The notes beneath the pieces were generated by a model that made no database searches, was not told where the DNA came from, and saw nothing but the letters and a program-made list of their open reading frames with translations. A DNA stretch of 64,000 nt, from positions 188,501 through 252,500 of the forward strand of contig JBBBDQ010001278.1 of the NCBI GenBank assembly GCA_037127315.1. Reading direction: 5' to 3'. This DNA comes from Ascarosepion bandense (lineage: Eukaryota; Mollusca; Cephalopoda; Sepiida; Sepiidae). This document shows, piece after piece, positions 1-10,798 of this stretch (positions within the stretch are counted from its first letter, which is position 1; each line of letters begins with the position of its first letter). A program made the translations under genes and the position numbers.

Positions 1-470
1 CCAGTCTCCAGAAGTAGACAAGAAGAGAAGTCGAAGAAGAAGAAGCCAGTCAGTCTTGACAGTCAGAGACAGAGTCAGAGTCTCGGCAGAAGAGAGAAGT
101 CGAAGAAACCACAGAGTCAGTCACAGTCAGCCTCGACAGAAGTCAGTCTCGGCAGAAGTCTCGAGAAGTCGAAGAAGAAGCTAGACGAGTAAGCAGAGAG
201 GTTACACTCCCGTCGAACCCCCCGTCACCACGTCGAACCCCCCGTCACCACGTCGAACCCCCATTAGAAGCGCGCTCTCAATTCTCTGCCCTTGTGCCAC
301 ACGGGCCATCGTTCACTAATAAAAATATCATAGATATATTTTTATATACACCCGTGTTTGTCTGTTTATTGGTATACAACACCATCAGGAATAAAAAAAA
401 AACCTAGCATTTTTTGCACAGAAATGGCGTAGTTAGGATTTCCACTGATTAGAAGCCGGACACATTTTCA
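1..470. other. Unassigned purine-rich sequence with 20-bp repeats; possible LTR 3' part
   Basis: Positions 1-190 are a degenerate purine-rich stretch built from GAAGTCGAAGAAG and CAGTC-like words. Three tandem 20-bp units beginning CGTCGAACCC start at 211, 231 and 251. An AATAAA-type signal and an A+T-rich stretch follow near 320-350. This could be the 3' part of an LTR, but no partner LTR or polypurine tract is visible, so the call is weak. Confidence 0.3.
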
Positions 471-476
471 GTCCAT

Positions 477-670
477 ATCAGATTGAGACAACGGTTCTCG
501 TCCGATCACTGAAGTTAACAATCATTGAGCTACGTGCCTGACCGCTTGGGAATGCGGTAAGATAGATTACGAGAAATCGGAGAGCCGAGTTCGAATTCCA
601 GTCGAATTTTTGCCTTGATTACGTGCAAATACCATTATGGAAAAACGTATGAATCCATTTCGTCTCCTCG

Positions 671-705
<35 letters not shown>

Positions 706-865
706 ATCATGGGTTACATATCAGGTCAGGCTTGGTTCTACTTCATTGGCTGAAAACCAGTCGACTGTAAAAAGTAACAACAGCGGGAATTCTTCTGCTA
801 AATCAGCCATGATTCGACAAGAGACATAATCCCCCAAGCGTGCATTACACATGACGCCCATGAAA
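477..865 (+). mobile_element. SINE-A copy with 5S rRNA-like leader
   Basis: The first 80 bp match the middle and end of animal 5S rRNA (GATCACTGAAGTTAA, then TGACCGCTTGGGAAT). They are followed by the 3' half of the SINE-A tRNA head, including the B-box GAGTTCGAATTCC, and by a decayed SINE-A body (TGGGTTA, ACCAGTC, GAGACAT, AAGCGTG). An AC dinucleotide tract at about 669-702 interrupts the body. The junction between the 5S-like and tRNA-like parts differs from the copy at 30,714. It is an old, non-functional copy. Confidence 0.6.
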
Positions 866-965
866 GAGAGCTTAACATGAACGAATAGTTGGAATCCGAA
901 CGAAATCCTGCCACCCTCTCTTTTTCTTTTTCGCTTTCGCCTTCAAAATTTATACTGTTGAAATT

Positions 966-1093
966 CTTCTTCTATGTGCCTTGACCCTTCAGGACGTAGG
1001 CGATCATGCTTCTCCACGTCTTCCTCTCCCTGGTGGCTCTTAGCACGCCTTCTCGTGTTACACCATACAACCCTGGTTCTGTCATCCACTAGC
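966..1093 (-). mobile_element. LINE-R (RTE-like) 3' fragment
   Basis: The sequence matches the 3' end of the RTE-like LINE on the minus strand: a pyrimidine TTC-rich tail, then the complement of codons for the C-terminal region that the copy at 8,125-8,760 encodes intact. It is only about 125 bp and carries no open frame of its own. Confidence 0.6.
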
Positions 1094-1236
1094 TCAAGCC
1101 CATAAATCTAGAATATAAATGTATAGAAACTAGCATGGCCACAAAATGAGGGATCAGTTTATATAATGATTATAATATAGATTTGATCCCCCACTTTACA
1201 TCCACATAATTTCTTATAAACAGTTGGCATATATCT
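1094..1236. repeat. Dispersed A+T-rich repeat between LINE-R fragments
   Basis: The segment contains GAGGGATCAGTTTATA and a facing TGATCCCCCAC, forming an imperfect inverted pair, then TTTCTTATAAACAGTTGGCA. The same segment recurs, each time between two LINE-R 3' ends, at 5,178-5,320, 54,000-54,100 and 54,235-54,370. It is therefore part of a larger duplicated unit or an insertion shared by that LINE subfamily. The function is unknown. Confidence 0.6.
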
Positions 1237-1239
1237 TTT

Positions 1240-1871
1240 TCTTCTATGTGCCTTCTCCCTTCAGGACGTAGGCGATCATGGCTTTCCACGTCTCTCTATC
1301 CCTGGTGGCTCTGAGCACGCATTCTCCTGTTACACCATGCAACCCTCGTTCTGTCATCCACCTGATTAGGTCCTTCAAATATGTTATCCGTTGCTTTCCC
1401 TTGTCTTTTTCCCTCTATCTGGCCTGGTAGTATCAGGTTCTCCAAGCCGTCCTTCCTCATTGCATGTCCAAGAGTTCCAGCTGTCTCTTCCTGATGCTCA
1501 GTATTGATTTCCTTTTTGTTTCCATCATTTCTAAGACTTCATCATTGCTCACATGCTCGATCCATGGTATTCGCAGCATCCTTCTGTAGAACCACATTTC
1601 CGTTGCTTCAAGTTTTTCTTTCATCTTTGATGATATTGTCCAGCATTCCCTGCCATATTGAAGAACTGACATAGCAATCCAGTACTCTCTTCTTTGTTTC
1701 TAGCGAAACTGTCCTGTTTCTTAATACTTTACTCAACTTCTGGAATGCTTCCTTCGCCATGCCAATTCGCCTTCGGATCTCTGTGTCGCACTTTCCGTCT
1801 TCTGTTATAACACTTTCCAGGTATTTAAATTTTTGTACCTGCTTTATTCTAGTATGCAGAATTCCTAACAT
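1240..1871 (-). mobile_element. LINE-R (RTE-like) C-terminal fragment
   Basis: Minus-strand frames at 1,457-1,672 and 1,608-1,871 encode the region C-terminal to the reverse transcriptase. Visible blocks are FKYLESVITEDGKCDTEI, ETKKRVLDCYV, ECWTISSKMKEKLEATEMWF and YRRMLRIPWIEHVSNDEV. These are typical of RTE/BovB-type elements. The two frames overlap out of register, so at least one frameshift separates them. The element is 5'-truncated and inactive. Confidence 0.75.
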
Positions 1872-2289
1872 GATGGCCGAGACGCGATACTCCCGACGCA
1901 GAGAGCACAGATTTAAGCCGTGTTAGAACACTTCAATCTCCTACGGGGCGCTACTTTGAAGCCAGGCTGAAGACGTAATGCGACATTTTCGATTCAAAGT
2001 GTATTAAATATATTTTTGCTTGCCGGAAACGAACGATTCCCTTTTTTGAGAGTGTTCATTTCGTTTTCTGTCCCCTTCCCCACCTCTTAGCTATTCTGTC
2101 TCGGATGTTGCTTCTCTTGAAACCTAAGTACATGTCATCCAGGGTGCGATGAAAAAATTGTCGTCTAAATTACTCAAACATGGAAATAACACTGACATCT
2201 CTCATCATGTAATAATTTTGCTTGTTAAGGCCATTTAATGCCTAAAAGGAGGGGTTTTGAGGTATTTTTTTAATATTCAGTTATTTTTT

Positions 2290-2490
2290 TTTTCTTTTTT
2301 AATCATATCACACCGAGCAAGGCGGTAACGCCACTGATGTGCAGGGGGCTACGTAAGAGTGAAAAGATTGGAAAAAAGAAAGCCGGAAACCACATCCTGA
2401 ACAGGGAACAAGGGATGAGCCTCTACACCTGTACAATAGACGTGGGTGGAGTGTGAACCGGGCGATAGTTTAGTCTATCTACTCCAAATG
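2290..2490 (-). mobile_element. SINE-D copy
   Basis: This is an approximately 190-bp element read on the minus strand. It begins with TGGAGTAGATAGACTAAAC, has a B-box-like GGTTCACACTCC, and ends GGTGATATGATT plus an A-rich tail (seen here as a T tract before AATCATATCACC). The 3' tail is shared with a LINE-J copy at 38,138-38,640. The tRNA origin is an inference, because the A-box to B-box spacing is shorter than usual. Confidence 0.6.
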
Positions 2491-2529
2491 AAAAAAAAAA
2501 TTAAAAAAAATAAAAGTAGGGAGTGAGAA

Positions 2530-2760
2530 GGTTTATTTGCTCAGATTTTAATTTTTACTTTTTTATTTTTTATTTTAAAAAACTGAAGATGTCTTCTAGT
2601 TTTGTATTCAAAAATGTTTTGCTAGGAATAATTTTTTTCTTCGAAAATGTGTTATGGTATTTTTGTTTCTTCGAAAATGTGTTATGGCAATATTTTTTTC
2701 TCCAAAAATGTATTGTTGTTTATATTTTTCCTTAAAAAATGTATATTTTTCTCTAAATGG
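2530..2760. repeat. Degenerate short tandem repeat, about 35-40 bp units
   Basis: Several imperfect copies of a TTTTTCTTCGAAAATGTGTT-like unit follow the word GAAGATGTCTTCTA. The same leader and units recur at 21,500-21,680. The apparent frame across this stretch (2,523-2,735) is low complexity and is not treated as coding. Confidence 0.5.
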
Positions 2761-3231
2761 TTAGTTCCTTAGTTCCTCCGTCAGTGACGCCACTGAAGAG
2801 AGATAACACACTTACTCTCTACACAAGCTTTTCCTTCCCCTTTATCTTTTTATAAAGGCTACTCTCCTCAGCCTTTCTCTCACTTTTGCCAAACAGAAGG
2901 GTAGTAAAGGGTGAGAGAGTAGGAGAAGAGAGCTTATAGCATTACCGTAGCGGTAGCCGCTTAAGCTGGTGGTAGTAGCAATAATTGTATGTGTGTAGAT
3001 GTGTTTGTACTGTACAATATAGTAAAAAGAGGTAGGTTTGTTGTCGAATCTCACGACCTAATAACGAAATATCTGGCGTTTACACCCTTGCCCATTACTC
3101 AGTTGGTCTTTTCTGTTTACAATGGACACAGGAACCATGAGTTTTCAGTAATAAAAAAAAAACTTTTTCTCTTTCAAAATCTCTCACAAAATAGCGTACA
3201 ATATTTTGGTCATGGTCTGTGCATACGTCGC
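2761..3231. other. No recognised feature
   Basis: Unique-looking A+T-rich sequence with short opposing frames on both strands that lack recognisable domains. I see no RNA gene, terminal repeat or splice-consistent coding. Confidence 0.5.
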
Positions 3232-3655
3232 TTAATACATGCACGGACGGATGGTTGACTTGTATATATGCAGGATGGATTCAGGTGGAAAAAACATCCT
3301 GGATCGACATAGTGACCCAACCTTCTTAGCAGTAGATTTTTCTATGGATTCAGTATAGTGGTTCCATTTGAGGTCTGAGGGCAGAGTAAGGCCGAGGAGG
3401 CGTAGTGTATTGCTCTCAGGGAGAATCGCTTGGTCCATGCTTATGGGAGGGAGGAGAGGTTGCCTGTAATGGTTTACAGACAACAGCTTGGTCTTAGACG
3501 AATTGAAGTTGACAAACCACTTCTTGCCCCAGTTCATCACAGAGTGTAGATCCCGTTCAAGGTCAGCAGCGAGATTATGTCTGTCCGCCACGACAGGTTT
3601 CTTAGTGGTGCGGGAGTATATTGTAGTGTCATCTGCGTAGATGCCTACTTGGGAC
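3232..3655 (-). mobile_element. LINE-J (Jockey/CR1/L2-like) fragment
   Basis: A 119-residue minus-strand frame covers the segment just after the RT catalytic motif: NLAADLERDLHSVMNWGKKW, FNSSKTKLLSVN, ESNTLRLLGLTL and ILHIYKSTIRPCM. Upstream, the complement of a YADDTTIYS-like motif lies near 3,620-3,650. Both ends are truncated. It is closely related to the copy at 41,351-42,487. Confidence 0.75.
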
Positions 3656-3659
3656 TATA

Positions 3660-4185
3660 TATACCGAGAATAGAGCACTTCGACGAGGTGTAATGGTCAA
3701 CGCGTTTGTTTCGATAGATAAATTATGACTGAATAGTGAGTGAGTTCCTCACTGGGTATTGCACACTTTCGGTTTTGGCCGAATCTAGGCTGAGAAAATT
3801 ATTTATTCTGGTGCTATATCGATGCTTAGAAACGCATTTGAGCACCTTGATTACGAATAATTAGTTAGTTCGATCCTAACAGAGAGCCCTATACATTATG
3901 TATCCGGTGGCACATCGCAGCTAAGTTTAGAAAATCAGCTTTCAACGAAAGTTCGGGAAAAAGAGACTGTTACCTAATTTTCAATCTCGGCATTTTATAT
4001 GGTGATGTAATTTTTGAAGTCTAATTTGTCATGAGTGTCGTGACTTTTAAACATTTATAAACAATAGTGCCTTATTTGGCACTTTTTTCTGCGTAGCCAG
4101 TTTAACCAATTCAAATGTCAGTGAGCAAATGACATGATTGGCGGGTATCATTAGAATATCGCCCTTCGTTCTTTCTTTTACTTTT
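3660..4185. other. No recognised feature
   Basis: Intergenic-type sequence. I found no long frame, tRNA-like box pair, terminal repeat or tandem array. Confidence 0.5.
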
Positions 4186-4187
4186 CT

Positions 4188-4380
4188 TGCTTTTTTTTTA
4201 ATTGTATCACCCCGAGGAAGGCGGTAACGCCACTGATGTGCAGGGGGCTACATAATAGTGAAAAGATTGGAAAAGAGAAAGCCGGAAACCACATCCTAAA
4301 CAGGGAACAATGGATGAGCCACTTAACCTGTTCAATAGACATGGGTGGAGTGTGAACCGGGCGATAGATAGCGCTTCAGT
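4188..4380 (-). mobile_element. SINE-D copy
   Basis: The T-rich stretch, AATTGTATCACCCCGAGGAA and the complement of GGTTCACACTCC match the SINE-D copies at 2,290 and 44,046. It abuts a SINE-A copy on the same strand. Confidence 0.6.
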
Positions 4381-4394
4381 ATAAATCATTTATC

Positions 4395-4700
4395 AGTCTG
4401 GCGCATGCGTCAGTCAGTTATGTGCCATACGTGAAACACGCTTGGGCGATCATGTCTCGAAAGACTGACTGAGCAGAAGGTTATCCCGCAGTAGGTTGCC
4501 ATTGCTTTCTGCGGTTGACTGGTTGCCGACCAAGGCTATAGAACCCAATCTGTCCTATTATTTAACCCATAACTGGAAGGAAGAGACGGATTAATACCTT
4601 TCCCAGGGGTATTTGCGCGTAAGTGAATGCAATGAATTCAACTGGAATTCGAACTCGTCTCCCCGATTTCAAGTAAGATATCCAATGTTGACAGTGTAGC
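4395..4700 (-). mobile_element. SINE-A, near full length
   Basis: On the minus strand the tRNA-like head carries the B-box GAGTTCGAATTCC. The core contains GTATTAATCCGTCTCTTCC, TATGGGTTAAATAAT and GGTTCTATAGCC, and the 3' part contains GAGACATGATCGCCCAAGCG and CACTTAACTGACTG. The A-box end is decayed. Confidence 0.75.
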
Positions 4701-4761
4701 GTTTTATAAAATATTTTTTCGCTGCTTTCAAAAATGACACATGTTTTAATTCTTTCTTATT

Positions 4762-4770
4762 ATGATGACG

Positions 4771-4806
<36 letters not shown>

Positions 4807-4963
4807 TAACAGAAAAAAATGTTTAAATTAAAGACAAGAACAGAACCAGTGATAGTAGGAGCACTTGGAATGATAAAAAATGGAACAAAACAACACATAG
4901 AAAGAATCCCTGGAAACTCCAGCTAATGTTAGATGATATTTTCCATTGATCATTTTTATATAA

Positions 4964-5004
<41 letters not shown>
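4762..5004 (+). mobile_element. LINE C-terminal fragment between AAT microsatellites
   Basis: Between an AAT tract at 4,767-4,805 and another at 4,965-5,003, the plus strand at about 4,824-4,910 encodes KTRTEPVIVGALGMIKNGTK. This matches the C-terminal part of the LINE-like frame at 27,880-29,060 (VPVILGALGMIKK). The AAT tract downstream may be the element's tandem-repeat 3' tail. Confidence 0.55.
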
Positions 5005-5006
<2 letters not shown>

Positions 5007-5029
5007 TATCACACATATTTTCTTCTTTT

Positions 5030-5420
5030 TCTTCTCCTTCTTCTTCTTCTATGTACCTTGTCTTTTCAAAACGTAGGCGATCATGGCTTTCCACGTCTCC
5101 CTATCCCTGGTGGCTCTTAGCACGCCTTCTCCTGTAACACCACGCAATCCCCGTCCTGTCATCCACTTGCTCAAGCCCATAAATCTAGAATATAAATGTA
5201 TAGAAACTAGCATGGACACAAAATGAGGGATCAGTTTATATATTGATTATCATATAGAAATGATCCCCCACTATATATGCACATTACATTATAATTTCTT
5301 ATAAACAGTTGGCATACATTTTCTTCTATGTGCCCTATCCCTTCAATACGTAGGCGATCATGGCTTTCCACGTCTCCCTATCCCTGGTGGCTCTTAGCAC
5401 GCCTTCTCCTGTTACACCGT
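5030..5420 (-). mobile_element. Two LINE-R 3' fragments flanking a dispersed repeat
   Basis: LINE-R 3' sequence lies at 5,030-5,175 and again at 5,325-5,420. Between them is the dispersed A+T-rich segment described at 1,094-1,236. The same three-part order occurs at 966-1,300 and 54,000-54,480. Confidence 0.6.
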
Positions 5421-5423
5421 AGA

Positions 5424-5722
5424 AGTCCTTATACCGAAATATTTACCTAATTTATTGAATGACCCTCGTAGTTTTGGGTTATTCATCCCACCCCCCGATC
5501 ATCTTCACATCATTATATTTCTATATATATATATATTATAGAAAATTATTGTACATAAATAAATTTTTACCTCAAAGTTTTTTTTTCAATCTGCAAAAAA
5601 ATAAAAAATCAATCCCTTTGAAAAAGAAGTAAAGGAAAAAAAATTAAAAATTAAGCTTCTATCTGTATTAGAAGTCTTTATACCGAAAAATTCACTTTAT
5701 TTATTGAATGATCTTCGTATAA
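5424..5722 (+). repeat. Two isolated copies of the 49-bp unit
   Basis: Single units containing AGAAGTCCTTATACCGAAA and TTTATTGAATGACCCTCGTA lie at about 5,424-5,475 and 5,668-5,722. They match the arrays at 18,370-19,125 and 24,372-25,015. They bracket about 190 bp of A+T-rich sequence in direct orientation. Confidence 0.65.
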
Positions 5723-5754
5723 TACGCTGCCGTAGCATGTGTGGTAAAAAAAAG

Positions 5755-6855
5755 AACAAGTTACGTGGTAATAACAAATAGGCCTTTAATATACTCTATC
5801 CTGGGTCCTACGCTCATTCTGATCTACATTAATGATCTCCCTGATACCATAAGATCCCAAGTAGGTATATACGCCGATGATACCACAGTTTATTCTCGCC
5901 TCAATCAAAAATCTGGTGTGGGCGACAAAGCTAACCTTGCAGCCGAGCTTGGAAAGGACCTCCAATCCGTAGTGGACTGGGGTAAGAAATGGTTCGTAAA
6001 TTTTAATGCTTCTAAAACGAAGCTACTATCAATTAATCAATATAGACAATCGCATCTACCTCCTATTAGCATGGACCAGGCTTGCCTCCCAGAGAGTAAA
6101 ACACTACGCCTCCTGGTCTCACACTTTCAGCGGACCTCAAGTGGAATGACTATATCGAATCCATTACTAAATCTACTGCTATGAAAGTCGGTTCTCTGTG
6201 CAGGGCCTGGAGGTTTTTTCCGTCTGAATCTATCCTGCACATTTATAAATCTACCATCCGCCCGTGCATTGAATACTGTTGCCATATTTGGTCGGGTGTC
6301 CCTGCTTTTCTCCTTGGGCTTCTCGACAAGGTACAGCGGAGGGTCTGTAATGTGATCGATACCGACTTAGCAGACCGCCTGCAGTCTCTTTCTCACCGGC
6401 GCGACGTGGCTTCGCTGTGTCTCTTCTATAAATACTTCCATGGCTTCTGCTCCGATGAAATTAGATCACTGGTGCGCCCTAGGTTCGAATTTGCACGAGA
6501 TACTAGATTAGCAACTAGATCCCACCCTTTTACAGTGAAACCGATAAAGTGCAACCGCAACTTCTACTCCAACAGTTTCTTTTCTCGTACTTCCCGACTG
6601 TGGAATTCCCTTCTACAAGACAGCTTCCTCGACGGCTACAATCTCCAGGAGTTTAAATGTAAGCTCAATAAACACCTCCTCACAAACTAACTAGCTTCCA
6701 TTCTTTCAAACACTCTTCCCACCCACCCAACTATGTATCACCCCCCTTCTGATATTTCCTATATCTAACCACTCTTTCTATTTACCTTCCCCTATGTAGC
6801 CCCAAGCGCAATAGTGGCAGTGGAATGCCTTGCTTGGGATGAAATGTTTAAAAAA
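5755..6855 (+). pseudogene. LINE-J reverse transcriptase, frameshifted
   Basis: Two overlapping frames (5,741-6,184 and 6,181-6,690) together cover the end of the RT domain and the C-terminal tail. The first has SILGPTLILIYINDLPD, then VGIYADDTTVYSR with the YADD catalytic motif. The second has SILHIYKSTIRPCIEYCCHI, LSHRRDVASLCLFYKYFHGF and LWNSLLQDSF. Near 6,113 the reading leaves the expected LGLTL register, so a small indel breaks the frame. The 3' UTR runs to GATGAAATG plus an A tract near 6,855. It is 5'-truncated, as usual for LINE insertions, and not functional. Confidence 0.8.
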
Positions 6856-7095
6856 AATAACAAAAACAAGTACAACACATTCAGAATATTTAAGTACGTC
6901 CCAAAACAAGATGAATGTCCATGTTGTCTAAATAGACGAGGATGTTTTAGCAAGAATATCAAAGAAATGACATACCGTCAGGTCAGCAATGCCCCTTCTG
7001 GATATCATTACTAAGGCAAAGAAGAGTACTGACCCTCAGGTAAAAAAAGGAAAGTCAACTATTGTCTCCCTACAAGTCATCATTCGTTTATTAAC
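6856..7095. other. No recognised feature
   Basis: A short plus-strand frame (6,814-7,014) contains two cysteine pairs but matches nothing I recognise. I do not call it a gene. Confidence 0.4.
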
Positions 7096-7810
7096 TACGA
7101 GCAGTATAGCCCGGCATTGCTCGGGTGCAATGAAAGCTTTAAAACTAATCCACTAATCCTGGAGCTCACACTCTTTGGACGTTGGCACGAAAGACTAAAA
7201 AGCAATAGATGTTTCCAATTAAAGCGAAACCGTAGACTGAAAGAATAATGAATGGATGTAAGTCAAATTTTCATTTCCTGGTATCGATATCAAATAAGAT
7301 TTTTAGTCGTAAACTTAGTTTTGAAGGCTAAATAAGTCCTCTGAGTAAATGGTATCATGGCTGAGACTAAGAACTACAATTATATCTACTTAGAGCCAAA
7401 CCCGAAGCAAAAACTAAAATAAAAGGGCTGAAAAAATACAGACATACAGGCAAATAAACAGACATAAACAGAAACATCTTGCCGTTTATATATATATTAT
7501 CGATTTTCTGCACTATTGTAAGAACTGCAACCTTGAAACTTCTGAATAACATTTCTTATGTCTTTGTCTATGGGTGTATCAAATTTGATTAAAATCAGAC
7601 CACTCCTTCTATAACCCGATTTTTTCGATTATCGATTTTCAATATTTATGGGGGGTACCTCGACACAAAACCTAGGTAAGAATACTCACAGACGCTTAGG
7701 GTACAATTGTGTAAATTTTCAAGAAAATCGGTTCAGCCGTTTCGGAGTCTATAGGTAATGGGAACACACACACACGCACACACAAAGTTCCATTTATAAA
7801 TAAGTTTAGA
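7096..7810 (-). mobile_element. Helitron-N copy (non-autonomous Helitron)
   Basis: Read on the minus strand the element starts TCTAAACTTATTTATAAATG and ends with a short GC hairpin (CCCGAGCAA-GCCGGGC), then CTATACTG and a CTRR-type terminus. The terminus is decayed here (CTCG instead of CTAG). A 5' TC, a 3' hairpin about 10 nt before CTRR, and the absence of terminal inverted repeats are diagnostic of Helitrons. There is no Rep/Hel coding. Confidence 0.65.
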
Positions 7811-8124
7811 AACTTTACCAAAGAAAATAAAAAATAAAATTGTTCTTGCTCCTTAATATTTTTTCATTTTTCTCACTTTTTCACACTCAGTAACCCTTTG
7901 TGTCTTCGTGGCTGTATTGCCATCCTTATTGGGGGAAAAAGTAAAATAAAAACGTTGGGAATTTTTATTTTTTACAACAATGATGGACTGGTCAAAGGAA
8001 TAATATAAAGGAAGGGCGTTGTCTGTGAAATAAAAAAATAAAAAATACGACAATCACAAAAATATAATAATTCAGTTTCAGTGCATATTAATGTATGTGG
8101 GCACCAATGAGAAAATGGCAATAA

Positions 8125-8775
8125 TTGGGGGAAAATAGATACTTTAAAGATCCACAAGTCCAAGAATTTAAGTACCTAGGAAGTGTTCTAACAGGAGATG
8201 GAAAGTGCGACACGGAGATCCGAAGGCGAATTGGCATGGCAAAGGACGAGTTCCAGAAGATGAGCAAAATACTAACACACAGGAAGATCTCAATAGAAAC
8301 GAAGAAAAGAGTGATAGACTGCTACGTGATGTCAGTTCTTCATTACGGCTGTGAATGTCGGACAATATCATCGAAAATGAGGACAAAACTGGAAGCGGCC
8401 GAAATGTGGTTCTACAGAAGGATGCTACGGATATCGTGGACTGAGCATACAAGCAACGACGAAGTGTTAGAAAGAATGGCAACAAAAAGGAAATTGATGC
8501 TGAGCATCAGGAAGAGACAACTGAAGTTCCTGGGACATGCAATGAGGAAGGAGAGCCTGGAGAACCTGATACTGACTGGTCAGATAGAAGGAAGGAGAGA
8601 CAGAGGAAGGCAGCGGATAACATATCTGCAGAGTCTGATCAGGTGGATGACGGAACGGGGGTTGCCAGGAGCAACAGGAGCAAACATACTAAGAGCCACA
8701 ATGGATAGGGAGACGTGGAGATCCATGATCGACTACGTCCTGAAGGGACAGGGCACATAGAAGAAGAAGAAAGAT
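8125..8775 (+). pseudogene. LINE-R (RTE-like) C-terminal coding remnant
   Basis: An uninterrupted 211-residue plus-strand frame covers the region after the RT palm of an RTE/BovB-type element: FKYLGSVLTGDGKCDTEI, ETKKRVIDCYVMSVLHYG, FYRRMLRISWTEHTSNDEVL, KRQLKFLGHAMRK, LILTGQIEGRRDRGRQRI and RETWRSMIDYVLKGQ. The RT catalytic YADD lies upstream and is missing. The frame ends at a TAG followed by a GAA-rich tail, which matches the TTC-rich start of all minus-strand copies and is probably the element's simple-repeat 3' end. It is the best preserved C-terminus of this family here. Confidence 0.8.
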
Positions 8776-8954
8776 CCACGTGGGAAAAATCCAATAAGAA
8801 GACCTTAACAAAATATGGGATCAAAAAAAGCAACAAAAATAAAAGATTCTCTTGGACATAATTCGAGGATTATGTTCCTTTTGTAATTGTGTAGCAAACT
8901 GGGCCCCGGAAATTGCTACATTATATATTTAAAAGTAAATCTTCGCAAATGAAA

Positions 8955-9157
8955 ATTGCCATTGCTTCCTGCGGTAGACTGGTTGCCAACCAAGGCTATA
9001 GAACCCAGTGTTTCCTGTTATTTAACCCAAACCTGGAGGGAAGAAACGGATTAATATCTTTTCCAAGGGTGTTTGTGCGTAAGTGAATGCAAGGAATTCA
9101 ACTGCAATTTGAACTCGGCTCTCCGATTTCTCGTTCCGAGTCAATATCCACTGCTGG
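8955..9157 (-). mobile_element. SINE-A, 3'-truncated
   Basis: The minus strand contains the tRNA-like head (ATTTGAACTCGG complement) and core up to the GCGGTAGACTGGTTGCC segment. The final GAGACATGATCG part is absent. Confidence 0.7.
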
Positions 9158-9455
9158 TCTTAAAAAGCAGATTCTTTAAAAAATGTGAAAACGTACATTT
9201 TCGAAACGGACTGCGACTGTTTTTTTTTTCTATTTTATTTTATTTTTATTTATTTTTATTTTTATTTTATTTATTTTATTTTTTTTTGGGATTCATATCA
9301 AGCTCAGTTTGAAACTTAATTTCGCGAAATCCGAAATCCGAAATCCGAAACGAGAAATACTTGAAATTCGGATAAAATCAAACACCTGTAAAGAAGAAAA
9401 AAAATACATCGAAGTTAAAATCGGTCAGGTGTTAATTCAATTTCACTGTAATTAT

Positions 9456-10730
9456 CAGGTCGGTGCAAAAGTTTTTGCCGATTTAAAATTTAATCTTGAA
9501 AATGAAAAACTATGTGTTTTTGAAAATCTTTAGTTATAACAATAACGACCTTTGATCTCTATAACTTGATTCCATCTGTCAACGAGCTTATAAATGCCTC
9601 GCTTGTAAAATTCTTTAGGTTTTGATGTGAAATATGGATCTAACTCATATTCAGTCTCCTCTCGTGATGTTAACCTAAGGCCATCTAAATGGTTTTGTAA
9701 TCCTTGAAGTAAGTGATAATCCGAGGAAGCTAGGTCAGGAGAATATGCAGTATAGGGCAAAATTTCCCAACCAAATTCTCCTAGGTGATATTTGGTCAGT
9801 ACTGCTGTGTGAGGACGAGCATTATCATGATGAAAGATGACTCCCTTTCTGTTGACTAAAGAAGGTCGTTATCGGGTTAAAGCAGTTTTCAAACGACGAA
9901 GTTGATCACAATAGAGACTAGCAGTAATGGTCTGACTGTTGCCTAAAAGTTTATAATTGATGATCCCTTCAATACCCCACCATACGCTCAACATGATCTT
10001 TTGGGAGTGGAGTTCTGTTCCCAGTTGCTGAACTGGTCTTTCTTCTCGATTTATACACGATCGACGACGTTTAACGTTATAGTAAAGAAACCACTTCTCA
10101 TCACCTGTGACAAGCCTACCCAAAAATGGTGGCTGAAGGTGTCGTGAAAGCAAAGATTCACAACAAGAAACACGTTCTCGCAGGTTCTCTGGAGACATTT
10201 CGTGCGGGACCCATTTTCCGAATACTGAAATCTTTCCCGTTCTTTTCATTTGGTGTGTCGCAGTTGTATGGGATACATAAAAATTGGTGTGCAAGTTCTC
10301 TTGAGGTTACCGTAGGGCTTTAAGTAACAGTGGCATTCAACACATCCGAATCAAGTTTTTTGGGCGACCACATCTAGCCTCATCTTTCAAGCTGAAATTC
10401 ATTTTCCGAAAACGGGAAAACCACAACCTACAACTTCTTTCTTTTACTGCATCAATTGCACAAGCATCCTGAATAGATCGTGCTGCTGCATTTGCATTGG
10501 AACCTCTGTGAAACTCATAGAGTAGTGCATGCCTAATGTGTTCTTTAGATGGAAAGAACATGGATGAGAATATTGCAGAAAATATATGAATGATGCATTA
10601 ATAATCTGAAAGAAAAAGTTATAAATTAATCATGGTGATGTGTTTAAGTAATAACAAAATGTATGAAATAAATTACAATGATTTAAAATGCACCGTTTAC
10701 AAACCAGCAAAGAATTTGCAGCGACCTGAT
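9456..10730 (-). pseudogene. Mariner transposon with broken DD34D transposase
   Basis: Terminal repeats CAGGTCGGTGCAAAAG (9,456) and a diverged mate ending GCAGCGACCTGA (10,730) enclose about 1,275 bp, the usual mariner length. The minus-strand transposase starts at 10,561 with a helix-turn-helix N-terminus (LLYEFHRGSNANAAARSI). It continues with VTGDEKWFLYYN near 10,100 (first catalytic D), HDNARPHTA near 9,802-9,829 (second D) and YSPDLASSDYHL near 9,713-9,748 (third D). The coding is split by a stop after CGRPKNLIRMC, another near 9,868 and further frameshifts, so no active protein is possible. Confidence 0.85.
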
Positions 10731-10791
<61 letters not shown>

Positions 10792-10798
10792 TAGAGCT
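10731..10798. repeat. TA and GA microsatellite
   Basis: A TA tract followed by GAGAGAGA separates the mariner end at 10,730 from a second mariner end. The peptides read through it are repeat artefacts. Confidence 0.9.

Noticed and set aside
9530..10561. An active mariner transposase
   Set aside because: Stops and frameshifts separate the N-terminal domain from the three catalytic aspartates.
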